Of a stretch of 64,000 nt of DNA, positions 41,341 through 50,092 are shown piece after piece. The stretch lies in the NCBI GenBank assembly GCA_913056365.1, contig CAJXLT010000001.1, positions 434,001 through 498,000 on the forward strand. Direction: 5' to 3'. The first letter of the stretch is position 1. Each line of letters starts with the position of its first letter. The position numbers were made by a program, and so were the translations under genes. Source of the stretch: an uncultured Paenibacillaceae bacterium. Its GTDB lineage: Bacteria; Bacillota; Bacilli; Paenibacillales; K13. A model generated the notes under the pieces. The model was given only the letters and a program-made list of their open reading frames with translations, had not been told where the DNA came from and did not search any database.

Positions 41341-42363
41341 ATGAATCACAAATCATCTGCTGTTGAAACAACTCGGCATGAGCAACTAGGCTTGACGGAT
41401 GCGCAAGTATTGGAGATGTACCGCACCATGCTGCTGTCTCGCAGGTTCGATGAGCGCGGGTTGCTGCTTCAACGCTCAGGGAAGATCAACTTCCATGTTT
41501 CGGGGATCGGGCAAGAGGCGGCACAGGTCGGCTCGGCATTCGCCTTCCGCAAGCAGCATGACTACTTCCTGCCATACTACCGCGATTATGCGTTCGTGCT
41601 CGCTGTCGGCATGACCGTACGCGAATTGATGCTGTCGATCTTCGCCAAGGCGGAGGACCCGAACAGTGCAGGCAGACAGATGCCCGGACACTTCGGCAGC
41701 AAGCGATTGAACATTGTGACGGGCTCCAGCCCTGTAACGACACAGGTTCCGCATGCGGCCGGGATCGCCTTGGTAGCTAAGATGAAGAAGCAGGATATCG
41801 TGACGTATGCCTCGTTCGGGGATGGCTCCAGCAATCAGGGGGACTTCCATGAAGGCTGCAACTTCGCAGGTGTACATAAGCTGCCGGTTGTGTTCGTCTG
41901 TGAGAATAATCAGTATGCGATATCGGTTCCCTATTCGAAGCAAGTTGCCTGTGAGAGCATAGCGGACCGTGCAGTCGGCTACGGCTTCCCGGGGGTTCGT
42001 GTAGACGGGAACGATCCGCTTGAGGTATATCGCGTGACGAAGGAAGCGCATGAGCGGGCACGGCGCGGGGAAGGCCCTACGCTGATTGAGACCGTCACCT
42101 ACCGTATTTCACCGCACTCAACTTCGGACAACGACCTTGCCTACCGGACGAAGGAGGAAGTAGATTATCATAAAGGGCGCGATCCGATTCCACGGTTCCG
42201 CGAATATTTGTATGCGTGCGGCGTATTGAGTGAATCGGTCGAGACTGATATGGAAGCGGAATTAGCGGGAATTATTAAGGAAGCGACGACTTATGCCGAT
42301 CAGGCGCCGTTCCCGCAACCGGAGGATACATTGAAATACGTCTATGGCGACGAATCGATATAG
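41341..42363 (+). CDS. bkdAA: Branched-chain 2-oxoacid dehydrogenase E1 alpha
   Basis: This 340-residue subunit holds thiamine diphosphate and decarboxylates branched 2-oxoacids. It has the ThDP fold motif FGDGSSNQGDFHEGCNFAGVHKLPVVFVCENNQYAIS near residue 155-190, FHVSGIGQEA near 52, SGRQMPGHFGSK near 110 and SPHSTSDND near 258. Product acyl-CoA primers feed iso and anteiso fatty acids. GGAGG is 6 bases before ATG 41341 and touches ATG 41335. I favour Bkd over Pdh because of DUF2627 next door and the E2 type. Confidence 0.9.
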   Translation: MNHKSSAVETTRHEQLGLTDAQVLEMYRTMLLSRRFDERGLLLQRSGKINFHVSGIGQEAAQVGSAFAFRKQHDYFLPYYRDYAFVLAVGMTVRELMLSIFAKAEDPNSAGRQMPGHFGSKRLNIVTGSSPVTTQVPHAAGIALVAKMKKQDIVTYASFGDGSSNQGDFHEGCNFAGVHKLPVVFVCENNQYAISVPYSKQVACESIADRAVGYGFPGVRVDGNDPLEVYRVTKEAHERARRGEGPTLIETVTYRISPHSTSDNDLAYRTKEEVDYHKGRDPIPRFREYLYACGVLSESVETDMEAELAGIIKEATTYADQAPFPQPEDTLKYVYGDESI

Positions 42364-42378
42364 AAGGGAAGAGGAACT

Positions 42379-43362
42379 GTGACAACGATCAGTTATATCG
42401 ATGCGATTAATGCCGCCATGCAAGAGGAATTGCAGCGTGACGAGAACGTCTTCGTGCTCGGTGAGGATGTGGGCGTGAAGGGCGGCGTGTTCGGCACAAC
42501 GAAGGGATTAATGGAACAGTTCGGCGAGGAGCGCGCCTTGGATACACCGCTTGCGGAATCCGCAATTGCAGGCGTGGCGATTGGTGCAGCGATGGTGGGC
42601 ATGCGGCCGATTGCCGAGATGCAATACTCGGACTTCATGCTTCCTGCGACGAACCAGATCATCAGCGAAGCGGCCAAAATCCGCTATCGCTCGAACAACG
42701 ATTGGCAATGTCCAATCGTCATTCGTGCGCCGTTCGGCGGCGGTATATTCGGCGGCTTGTATCATTCCCAATGTCCGGAGTCGATCTTCTTCGGCACACC
42801 GGGCTTGAAGATTGTGGCGCCTTCCACGCCTTATGACGCGAAGGGCTTGCTGCTTGCGGCGATTCGGGATGAGGACCCGGTCTTGTACTTCGAACACAAG
42901 AAGTGTTACCGAAGTGTAACCGGCGAAGTGCCGGATGAGGATTATATAGTGCCGATCGGCAAGGCTGATGTGAAGCGTGAAGGGGATGATATCACGGTCA
43001 TCACATACGGCTTGACTGTTCACTTTGCCTTGCAGGCAGCAGAAGAGCTTGCGAAGGAAGGCATTGAAGCGCATATTGTAGATTTGCGTACCTTACAGCC
43101 GCTTGACAAGGAAGCGATACTCGAGTCTGTTCGCCGTACTGGCAAGGTGCTCATCCTTCACGAGGACAATAAGACGGGCGGTGTCGGTGCGGAAGTATCT
43201 GCGATTATTTCGGAGGAGCTCTTGTTCGAGCTTGATGCCCCGATTGCCAGATTGTGCGGGTACGATGTACCGGCGATGCCGATTAGCCCGCCGCTAGAGA
43301 AGTTCTATATGCTGAACAAGGATAAAGTAATGGAAGCGATGCGCAAGCTGGCATTGTTCTAA
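42379..43362 (+). CDS. bkdAB: Branched-chain 2-oxoacid dehydrogenase E1 beta
   Basis: A 327-residue partner of E1 alpha with an N-terminal transketolase-like pyrimidine-binding domain (FVLGEDVGVKGGVFGTTKGL, DTPLAESAIAGVAIGAAM, EMQYSDFMLPATNQI) and a C-terminal domain (EAHIVDLRTLQPLDKEAI, GVGAEVSAIISEE). The start is GTG, 15 bases after the bkdAA stop, with AGAGGA upstream. Length is typical. Confidence 0.93.
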   Translation: MTTISYIDAINAAMQEELQRDENVFVLGEDVGVKGGVFGTTKGLMEQFGEERALDTPLAESAIAGVAIGAAMVGMRPIAEMQYSDFMLPATNQIISEAAKIRYRSNNDWQCPIVIRAPFGGGIFGGLYHSQCPESIFFGTPGLKIVAPSTPYDAKGLLLAAIRDEDPVLYFEHKKCYRSVTGEVPDEDYIVPIGKADVKREGDDITVITYGLTVHFALQAAEELAKEGIEAHIVDLRTLQPLDKEAILESVRRTGKVLILHEDNKTGGVGAEVSAIISEELLFELDAPIARLCGYDVPAMPISPPLEKFYMLNKDKVMEAMRKLALF

Positions 43363-43458
43363 TCATGAAATCGATGCCGTGCATGGATCATCGGTTGATA
43401 GAATCTCGTAAGTTTCGTTGTTTCGAGGCGAGCCCTCGGTTGAAAGGAGAGTGAGCAT

Positions 43459-44808
43459 GTGGCGCAGAGCAGAACGATCGAAATTACCCTGCCGCAGCTT
43501 GCGGAAAGTGTAGTCGATGCCACAATTACGAAATGGTTGAAGCAGCCGGGCGATCCGGTAGAAGAATATGAAGCCTTATGCGAAATAGTAACGGATAAAG
43601 TAACGGCAGAGCTGCCGAGTACGGCAGATGGTGTGCTCGATCAAATCTTAATCGGAGAAGGCGAGACGGTCGCAGTTGGCACAGTCGTCTGTACGCTTCG
43701 CGGCGAAGGGGGAGCAGCGGACGGCACAGGACAGGATGTGTCAGCAGCTGGTGCATCTGAAGCAGCTACTGGAAGCTCGACAGCAGCAGAGGCGGGAGAT
43801 CAGAGCATGCGCAGTCGAATCTCTCCCGCGGTCCGTACGCTAGCAGATGAGCATGGCATTGACTTGGATCAAGTGCCAGGCAGTGGACTAGGCGGACGCA
43901 TTAGGCGCAAGGATGTATTGGCGTATCTTGCCAATCCGCAGCAAGCGCAATCCGGACAAGGAACTGCAACGTCTGCACGTTCGAAGGGAGCCGATCCGTC
44001 TGAAGAGGGAGCAGAGGCGGTACAAGCACCGCTTCGTTCCACGGGGCTGCATCTGACTGGCAACACGACTGTACGACCGAAGTCGGATCAAGCGGCTGCT
44101 GCAGCAGAGCGCGGTGAAGAACTGATTGACGTATCGCCGGTACGGGCTACGATCGCCTCACGCATGCGCCAAAGCGTGTCGGAAATCCCGCATGCTTGGA
44201 CGATGATCGAGGTGGACGTAACCAATCTCGTTACATTGCGCAACAAGCTGAAGGACGAGTTCATGCGTAAGGAAGGCGTGAACCTGACGTATCTGGCCTT
44301 CCTGATCAAAGCAGTCGTCAACGCGATCAAGGATTACCCGATTATGAACTCGGTCTGGGCAGTAGACAAAATTATCGTGAAGAAGGACATCAATATATCG
44401 TTGGCAGTCGGCACAGAGGACGCTGTGTACATGCCGGTCATCAAGAAGGCAGACCAGATGAATGTAGCCGGACTTGCCAAGGAGATCGATCAGCTGACGA
44501 AGCGTGCTAGAGCCGCTACGCTGCGGCCGGATGATGTGCAGGGCGGCACATTTACCGTGAACAACACCGGTGCCTTCGGCTCCATCCTGTCTCAGCCGAT
44601 CATTAACTATCCGCAGGCGTGTAACTTTACGTTCGAATCGATCGTGAAGAAGCCCGTCGTGATCGACGACATGATCGCCGTTCGCTCGATGGTCAACCTA
44701 TGTCTGTCGCTGGACCATCGTATACTGGACGGCGTCATCTGCGGCCGCTTCCTGCAGCGCGTCAAGGAGAATCTGGAAGCGTTCGACACGAACACGAAGT
44801 TATACTGA
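43459..44808 (+). CDS. bkdB: Branched-chain 2-oxoacid dehydrogenase E2 (dihydrolipoamide acyltransferase)
   Basis: A 449-residue core enzyme. It has an N-terminal lipoyl domain with lipoyl-lysine 47 in EIVTDKVTAELPS, a Ala/Gly/Ser-rich linker, a peripheral subunit-binding domain (SRISPAVRTLADEHGIDLDQVPGSGLGGRIRRKDV, about 117-152), a second linker and the catalytic domain ending SLDHRILDGVICGRFL with the active-site His. The start is GTG 43459 after AAGGAGAG. Last gene of the bkd group; no clear terminator follows. Confidence 0.95.
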   Translation: MAQSRTIEITLPQLAESVVDATITKWLKQPGDPVEEYEALCEIVTDKVTAELPSTADGVLDQILIGEGETVAVGTVVCTLRGEGGAADGTGQDVSAAGASEAATGSSTAAEAGDQSMRSRISPAVRTLADEHGIDLDQVPGSGLGGRIRRKDVLAYLANPQQAQSGQGTATSARSKGADPSEEGAEAVQAPLRSTGLHLTGNTTVRPKSDQAAAAAERGEELIDVSPVRATIASRMRQSVSEIPHAWTMIEVDVTNLVTLRNKLKDEFMRKEGVNLTYLAFLIKAVVNAIKDYPIMNSVWAVDKIIVKKDINISLAVGTEDAVYMPVIKKADQMNVAGLAKEIDQLTKRARAATLRPDDVQGGTFTVNNTGAFGSILSQPIINYPQACNFTFESIVKKPVVIDDMIAVRSMVNLCLSLDHRILDGVICGRFLQRVKENLEAFDTNTKLY

Positions 44809-45008
44809 TTGCAATAAGATGCAATGCAGCCGTTCGCCTTATGGTGGGCGGCTATTTGCATGTGCTCGTTTCCCTCATCAAGCTGGATGCATCCATAAGG
44901 GAGTAGGTAAGGGACATTTTAACAGGTGGTGTGATATAGTTAGGATGTAACAGGTTACCCTAGCGCAGTGGAATTGATTTTAGTTCGCCGCAAAAGGGCA
45001 TCGTGCCG

Positions 45009-45200
45009 ATTAGTTATCATAACTGATCACTAATTTCTGCGTATTCGGGATATTTTGTGATTAGTGATAGTTTGTGATCTTAATTTCGACTTTTTCTTGT
45101 CATCAGCGGCAATCGGGCGAATTAGTGATCAGGTTTGATCGTTAAATCGTCCATTTCGGAAAGTCACTCGAATTAGTGACCAGATTTGATCACTAAATTG
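45009..45200. repeat. Array of four imperfect palindromes (TTAGTGATCA family)
   Basis: Four 24-30 bp inverted repeats lie near 45009-45034, 45064-45090, 45121-45146 and 45172-45197. The consensus is ATTAGTGATCA, 3-6 bases, then TTGATCACTAA. Each arm deviates from perfect pairing at one to three positions. The intervening 25-35 bases differ in sequence but share CG-rich words such as TTCGG and ATCGGGCG. The 450-base gap 44809-45259 holds no gene I can support. It resembles a mobile intergenic palindrome or a multi-site operator. Confidence 0.75.
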
Positions 45201-45259
45201 TACACTACCCATGTGCGCACAGAATCTGCAAACATCATACTGTGGAAGGAGGGAAGACG

Positions 45260-45610
45260 ATGTGGTTCATTGGTGGAAGTGTTGCGCTCGCTGTTATACT
45301 CGTTGTTCTCGGTAAGCGGATATTCCGGGCTAAGCATGCATGCACTGCGGGGGTCATGTTCCTTACATGCGTATCGGCACTGTCGAGTATATGCTTATCG
45401 CAAAATTACATCCTAAGTGTCACTCCTGGCTATCATGACGGGATCGGAATTTCGAATCCAATCGCCTATTGGATTATTGGCGAGGGAGTCTGGACACCTG
45501 GACGCTTCGAGCAATATTTCACGAATGCGATTACTATCACGCTATTTCTATTACTGCTATCTTCTGCATTTTATCTTTGGGAATCGCGGCTTGCGAATAT
45601 GAAAAAGTAA
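45260..45610 (+). CDS. Small polytopic membrane protein of unknown function
   Basis: A 116-residue protein with about three hydrophobic segments (residues 2-18, 30-50, and 90-108 TITLFLLLLSSAFYLW). A loop between the last two contains TPGYHDGIGISNPIAYWIIGEGVWTPG. I do not recognise the family. AAGGAGGG is 8 bases before ATG 45260. It stands alone between the palindrome array and a bidirectional terminator. Confidence 0.6.
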   Translation: MWFIGGSVALAVILVVLGKRIFRAKHACTAGVMFLTCVSALSSICLSQNYILSVTPGYHDGIGISNPIAYWIIGEGVWTPGRFEQYFTNAITITLFLLLLSSAFYLWESRLANMKK

Positions 45611-45658
45611 AAAACCGCATGCAGTTCCGGAATCTTCGGAACAGACATGCGGTTTTTT
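45609..45658. terminator. Bidirectional terminator between convergent genes
   Basis: AAAAAACCGCATG pairs with CATGCGGTTTTTT, with an inner GTTCCG/CGGAAC stem. T-runs occur on both strands, so it can serve the small membrane gene and the nitroreductase gene. Confidence 0.92.
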
Positions 45659-45709
45659 ACTGCGTATTAGGCAGTCTGTCGCATCCAGCTTCGTATATTC
45701 TACCTTAAA

Positions 45710-46342
45710 TTAGAAGCTGTTCCAAACTACTGTCTGCCCGACTGGGAAGCGGGAAGACGGATGAGCAGGGGACGATGCTTTGCCGATCGGTAGGAGCATG
45801 ACAGGCAAGTAGCGCTCGGGCACATTGAATTCCTTGGCGAATGCTTGCGCATCATAGCCGCCCATCGGGCAGGAGTCAAGTCCTTTTGCTCTAGCTGCAA
45901 GCATGAGCTGCATGGCGGCCAAGGACGCATTGCGAATCGCTTCATCACGGGGCACGTTCGGTACGTTAGTATAGGCAGATTCGATTTGTCCGATTAACGT
46001 GTTCTTAATCTCCTCTGTCATCGAACCTTTGTTGACGACTTCGGTATAGACAGCTTCAGCATTCAGGTTGGCCTGAAGATCGCCTAATATCGCAATAACA
46101 ACGGATGCCTCGGCAACCTGCTTCTGACCGAATGCGATGGGAAGCAGCTTCTCCTTCGTTGCTTGATCGAGGATGGCGATGTACTTCCAGTGCTGCAAAT
46201 TCCATGAAGATGGTGCCAAATTCGCCGTCTGCAGGAGCTCCTCTACTTCTTCCTTGCTCATCTTGTAAGACGGGTCAAATTGCTTGACCGCACCTCGCTC
46301 TTGGGCAATTGTCACAAAATCAGTTTCTGTGCGGGTAGACAT
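45710..46342 (-). CDS. Nitroreductase family NAD(P)H oxidoreductase
   Basis: A 210-residue FMN flavoprotein of the nitroreductase family. It shows an N-terminal ERGAVKQFD (family RRSxRxF variant), ANLAPSSWNLQHWKYIAI (FMN contact) and GLDSCPMGGYDAQAFAKEF in the C-terminal part. Relatives reduce quinones, nitro compounds or flavin analogues; the physiological substrate is unknown. It is convergent with the small membrane gene and follows the EamA gene on the same strand after 88 bases. Confidence 0.88.
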   Translation of the reverse strand: MSTRTETDFVTIAQERGAVKQFDPSYKMSKEEVEELLQTANLAPSSWNLQHWKYIAILDQATKEKLLPIAFGQKQVAEASVVIAILGDLQANLNAEAVYTEVVNKGSMTEEIKNTLIGQIESAYTNVPNVPRDEAIRNASLAAMQLMLAARAKGLDSCPMGGYDAQAFAKEFNVPERYLPVMLLPIGKASSPAHPSSRFPVGQTVVWNSF

Positions 46343-46430
46343 AATTAGAATCCTCTCCTTCGTAATGTTTAGAATAACAAGTCTCGATCTTATTTTACAC
46401 TTTTATCAAGATACTACAACAATGATCCCC

Positions 46431-47366
46431 TTACTCTGCCGCGTGTAGTTGTCGTTCGGCTTTGTTTGGTCTTGGCCGGTTGGCGCCGACTACCCCGATG
46501 AGGATGAGGGCAGCACCTACCAGCTGCCAGATCGTGATGGATTCTCCGAGGAAAAGCGCACCTGCAGCGATAGAGACAATGGGAGACAAATTCATGAACA
46601 CAGCAGCACGGGAAGCTTCCAGCTTGGACAAGGCATAGTTTGCCGTCAACGCTGTCACAAGCGAAGATAGCAGGCCTAGAAACAAGATCGACGCTACGAA
46701 GGGCAGACTCGACAGCGGCTCTATCAGCTTGTAAAAGGTTCCGTTTGTCATGTGCATGCTGAAGGAGGCACTCACAAAACAGACCACCCCGATACCCTGC
46801 ATCCAGAACGTGATGTTTATCGGTGTCATATGACTCAATAGGGATTTGGCCATGACACTATACCCGGCAAATGCCAAACAGGATGCCAGCAGCAGCAGGA
46901 TGCCGAGCAAGCCCGAGAGTTCCACTCCCCTGTCTTGGCTCATGACGATGATACTGACCCCGCATGCGGAGAGTACGATGGAAGCGGTCTGCAAGGGCGT
47001 AATCTGCTCCTTCAATAATAGTGCGGCAAATCCCATCGTCAATACAGGTGTGAACGCGTGCAGCATGCCGCCTTCAGCCGATGTGGCATATTGCAGACCG
47101 TAGGCCTGCAAGGTGAAAAAGCCGATCGGATACAAGAGCGCGAGCGGGATGATGCGCATGACTGCACGCATGTTCAGCTTGCGACCACCTCGCTGTACCT
47201 GCAGCCATAACAGCAATGCGCCGAAGGAAACGATGAACCGATAAGTCATCGTATCGAGTGGATGGGTATAAGCAAGGGCGATCTTGGCGAACAAAAAGGA
47301 AAAACCGATGATGACAGCATTCAACACAGCCGCTGCATAGGCTAGTCTCAATCCTTGCCGAGTCAT
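46431..47366 (-). CDS. DMT superfamily EamA transporter
   Basis: A 311-residue membrane protein with ten predicted helices in two EamA repeats (residues about 10-142 and 155-300). Signatures include YRFIVSFGALLLW, YATSAEGGMLHAFTPVLTMGFAALLLKE and SRAAVFMNLSPIVSIAAGALFLGE. Such carriers export amino acids or related metabolites. It is transcribed away from the MocR-type regulator across a 174-base region with a perfect palindrome, so it is the obvious target of that regulator. Confidence 0.9.
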   Translation of the reverse strand: MTRQGLRLAYAAAVLNAVIIGFSFLFAKIALAYTHPLDTMTYRFIVSFGALLLWLQVQRGGRKLNMRAVMRIIPLALLYPIGFFTLQAYGLQYATSAEGGMLHAFTPVLTMGFAALLLKEQITPLQTASIVLSACGVSIIVMSQDRGVELSGLLGILLLLASCLAFAGYSVMAKSLLSHMTPINITFWMQGIGVVCFVSASFSMHMTNGTFYKLIEPLSSLPFVASILFLGLLSSLVTALTANYALSKLEASRAAVFMNLSPIVSIAAGALFLGESITIWQLVGAALILIGVVGANRPRPNKAERQLHAAE

Positions 47367-47475
47367 CGTTTCAACCTCCTTCCGTGGTAGAAGAGTGGGA
47401 CCAAGCTCGTGAGCGATGATCCGATATATTGAAGAATAAGCTGATTAGCTGGGAGGAACAATCACGAATTTGGCG

Positions 47476-47493
47476 AACTGTACCGGTACAGTT
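47476..47493. promoter_or_regulatory. Perfect 18-bp palindromic operator between eamA and mocR
   Basis: AACTGTACCGGTACAGTT, symmetric about its centre, lies 48 bases before the regulator start and 110 bases before the transporter start. It is the likely site of the MocR-type regulator; MocR proteins commonly act at GTAC-containing sites near their own divergent promoters. Confidence 0.65.
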
Positions 47494-47540
47494 GAGAAGA
47501 GAAGGTTCAAGTTAGCGATGATGACAAGGGGGAAGCACCA

Positions 47541-48884
47541 GTGAAAAAATACATGCTAGTCCAATCTGCAATAGAGCAAGCCATCCATAACGGGAGGTAT
47601 AAGCCGGGACAGCAACTGCCGTCTGTCCGTGAGGCGGCCGCGCAATATTCATGCAGTATCAGCACGATCCTGCGAGCTTATGCGGAATTGGAAAAGCGGC
47701 ATGCGATATACGCCATTGCACAGAGCGGCTACTATGTGGTAGACCGGTCTGGTGAAGAAGCGCAATCCGTGTTGAGCGACAGCATCGATTTCACTTCGTC
47801 CATGCCGGACGTACACGTATTTCCGTATCAGGACTTCCAGCATTGCCTGAACAAGGCGATTGATGCATACAAGCATCAGTTATTTACTTATGGCAGTCCT
47901 AATGGTCTGGAGGGACTGCGGGATACGCTTGTTTCACAACTGGCAGGGGAGCAGGTATTCGCGCGCAAAGCCAATATCGTGATGGCTTCGGGTGCGCAGC
48001 AGGTACTGGAAGTATTGGCAAGAATTCCATTTCCCAATGGGAAGCAAACAGTCTTGGTTGAACAGCCCGGTTACGATATCTACTTGCGCTATTTGGAGGC
48101 AGAGGGGATTCCGGCATATGGGATCACCCGGACAGCTAAGGGAATCGACCTGCATGAACTGGAGGCGCTGTTTCGGGAAGAGTCAGTGAAGTATTTTTAT
48201 ACGATGCCGAGATTTCATAATCCGCTGGGCACGACATTGGATAAAAAGGAACGCAAGGAAATTGCCCGTATGGCCAGTAAGTATGATGTCTATATCGTCG
48301 AGGATGACTACATGGCGGATTTGGATCAGGAACGGGGGTATGAGCCGATTCATGCTTATTGCCACACCCCGCATGTCGTGTATTTGAAAAGTTTTTCGAA
48401 AATTATCTTTCCGGGACTGCGGCTTGGGGCAGCTGTGCTGCCGGAGTCACTGCTTCATCCGTACTTCACTTTCAAAAGTTATCCCGACAGCTCGCTCCTG
48501 TCACAAGCAGCGCTTGAAGTGTATATCAAGAACGGGATGTATGAGCGGCACAAGCACAAGATCTCCGCACAATACGCAGAACGCATGCAAGCCTTGAACG
48601 AGGCCGTGCAGCGCCATGATGATGCAGCGAAGATGGAGGTGCCGTCCATTCAAGCCGGCATCTATATGCAGGTCAAGCTTCCCCCGACTGTTAATTTGGA
48701 TCAGTTGGAGAAGCGACTGGCGGCGCGACAAGTATTCATTAAGACTGGAAAGGGGTATTATTTGTCCAATGTCCGGGAGCGGGAGAAATTTGTGCGTATC
48801 AGCGTATCCCGAGTCACACTGGAGCAAATTGACAGGGGCGTCCGAATCCTGGCAGAGGAAGTGAAGCGAAAGGGAGGCTTTTAG
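47541..48884 (+). CDS. MocR-type regulator (GntR DNA-binding domain fused to class I aminotransferase)
   Basis: A 447-residue protein. Residues 1-70 form a GntR winged helix (IHNGRYKPGQQLPSVREAAAQYSCSISTILRAYAELE). Residues 90-440 form a fold-type I PLP domain, with SGAQQVLEV, PRFHNPLGTTL, VEDDYMADL and the PLP lysine in LKSFSKIIFPGLRLG. MocR regulators sense amino acids or PLP-linked ligands. The start is GTG after AGGGGGAAG. It controls, by inference, the divergent EamA transporter and itself. The linker is shorter than in GabR. Confidence 0.9.
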   Translation: MKKYMLVQSAIEQAIHNGRYKPGQQLPSVREAAAQYSCSISTILRAYAELEKRHAIYAIAQSGYYVVDRSGEEAQSVLSDSIDFTSSMPDVHVFPYQDFQHCLNKAIDAYKHQLFTYGSPNGLEGLRDTLVSQLAGEQVFARKANIVMASGAQQVLEVLARIPFPNGKQTVLVEQPGYDIYLRYLEAEGIPAYGITRTAKGIDLHELEALFREESVKYFYTMPRFHNPLGTTLDKKERKEIARMASKYDVYIVEDDYMADLDQERGYEPIHAYCHTPHVVYLKSFSKIIFPGLRLGAAVLPESLLHPYFTFKSYPDSSLLSQAALEVYIKNGMYERHKHKISAQYAERMQALNEAVQRHDDAAKMEVPSIQAGIYMQVKLPPTVNLDQLEKRLAARQVFIKTGKGYYLSNVREREKFVRISVSRVTLEQIDRGVRILAEEVKRKGGF

Positions 48885-48979
48885 TTCCGGCAATGTTTTT
48901 TGCTTCCGTGCATAGGAGGTAAGTGGATGTCGCATTTTATATAAGGAGCATAGGTGATGATGACTGTGGAGGCATGTAC

Positions 48980-50092
48980 ATGAATCAACAGCATGGGAGT
49001 ATCGGCATATTTCTTGTTTACTGCATCATTATTTTGGATGTCGGATTGATGAATCATGTTTTGGTCATACCACCGCTTCTTCAAGATGCTAAGCGAGATG
49101 CTTGGCTTAGTGGGCTTGGTGCGATTGTGCCATGTTTACTATGGGTATGTCTGCTCTATTACATAATGACACGAACGAAACAACAGCCATTGATTCCTTG
49201 GCTGCAGCAGCATTACGGCTCAGTGGTAGCTTGGGGGTTTCGGCTGTTCTTTCTTGTCTACGTTGCGCTAATCAGCGTATTGACGCTTAAGGAAACAACC
49301 ACTTGGACGAAAGTATCCTATCTCCCCCATACACCCACATTTGTTCTTACGCTATCTTTGGTGCTGCTATGTTTGTTTGCCGTTCATTACGGCATTCGCT
49401 CTATAGCGATTTCAGCGGGTATTCTTCTACCTTTCGTTGTGCTCTTCGGTGATTTTGTCATGAGTGTGAATCTCCCTGAAAAAAACTATGCATTGCTATT
49501 CCCAGTCATGGAGCATGGGCTTGCACCCATATTGAAGGGCAGTGTATATGTCGGCGGCGGGATTGCCGAGCTTATGCTTATCTTGCTGCTCCAGCACAAG
49601 CTCAAAGCGAAGATCCGTCTCTGGTCGCTCTGGCTGCTGGCATTGTTTTTGATAGGGCTGGTGATGGGACCATTAACGGGGGCAATAGCTGAATTCGGAC
49701 CACACGTAGCAGCAGAACTGCGATATCCGGCATTTGAGGAGTGGCGGCTTGTTCAAATAGGGAAATATATTTCTCATGTAGATTTTCTGTCAATCTATCA
49801 GTGGCTGGCGGGTGCATTCATTCGAATCTCCATATCTATATACATTCTTATTGAACTGCTTCCCATCCAGAATCAGCGGAAGAGAACAGCTTGGATTTTG
49901 ATGCTAGGATTTCTGCTGGTTGTTGCAGCTGAATTGCCAATAAGCGATATGCAATATTTGCAATTTCTTAAGCACGTGTACTTACCTGTCTCCTTAACTA
50001 TGGTGTTGTTTCTGTCTTTCTTCATGTCGTTGCTCGTATTATGGGCTATTCGTAAAGGAGGGGCGAAAGATGAAAACCGGAAATTGGCGTAG
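48980..50092 (+). CDS. GerB-family spore germination permease
   Basis: A 370-residue protein of the endospore germination permease family (APC superfamily), with about ten transmembrane helices, the B subunit of a GerA-type nutrient receptor. Typical features are an N-terminal IGIFLVYCIIILDVGLMNHVLVIPP, WTKVSYLPHTPTFVLTL, and LPEKNYALLFPVMEHG. GGAGG at 48968-48972 is 7 bases before ATG 48980. The gene order B-A-C differs from the usual A-B-C. It overlaps the GerA-type gene by 23 bases. Confidence 0.92.
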   Translation: MNQQHGSIGIFLVYCIIILDVGLMNHVLVIPPLLQDAKRDAWLSGLGAIVPCLLWVCLLYYIMTRTKQQPLIPWLQQHYGSVVAWGFRLFFLVYVALISVLTLKETTTWTKVSYLPHTPTFVLTLSLVLLCLFAVHYGIRSIAISAGILLPFVVLFGDFVMSVNLPEKNYALLFPVMEHGLAPILKGSVYVGGGIAELMLILLLQHKLKAKIRLWSLWLLALFLIGLVMGPLTGAIAEFGPHVAAELRYPAFEEWRLVQIGKYISHVDFLSIYQWLAGAFIRISISIYILIELLPIQNQRKRTAWILMLGFLLVVAAELPISDMQYLQFLKHVYLPVSLTMVLFLSFFMSLLVLWAIRKGGAKDENRKLA

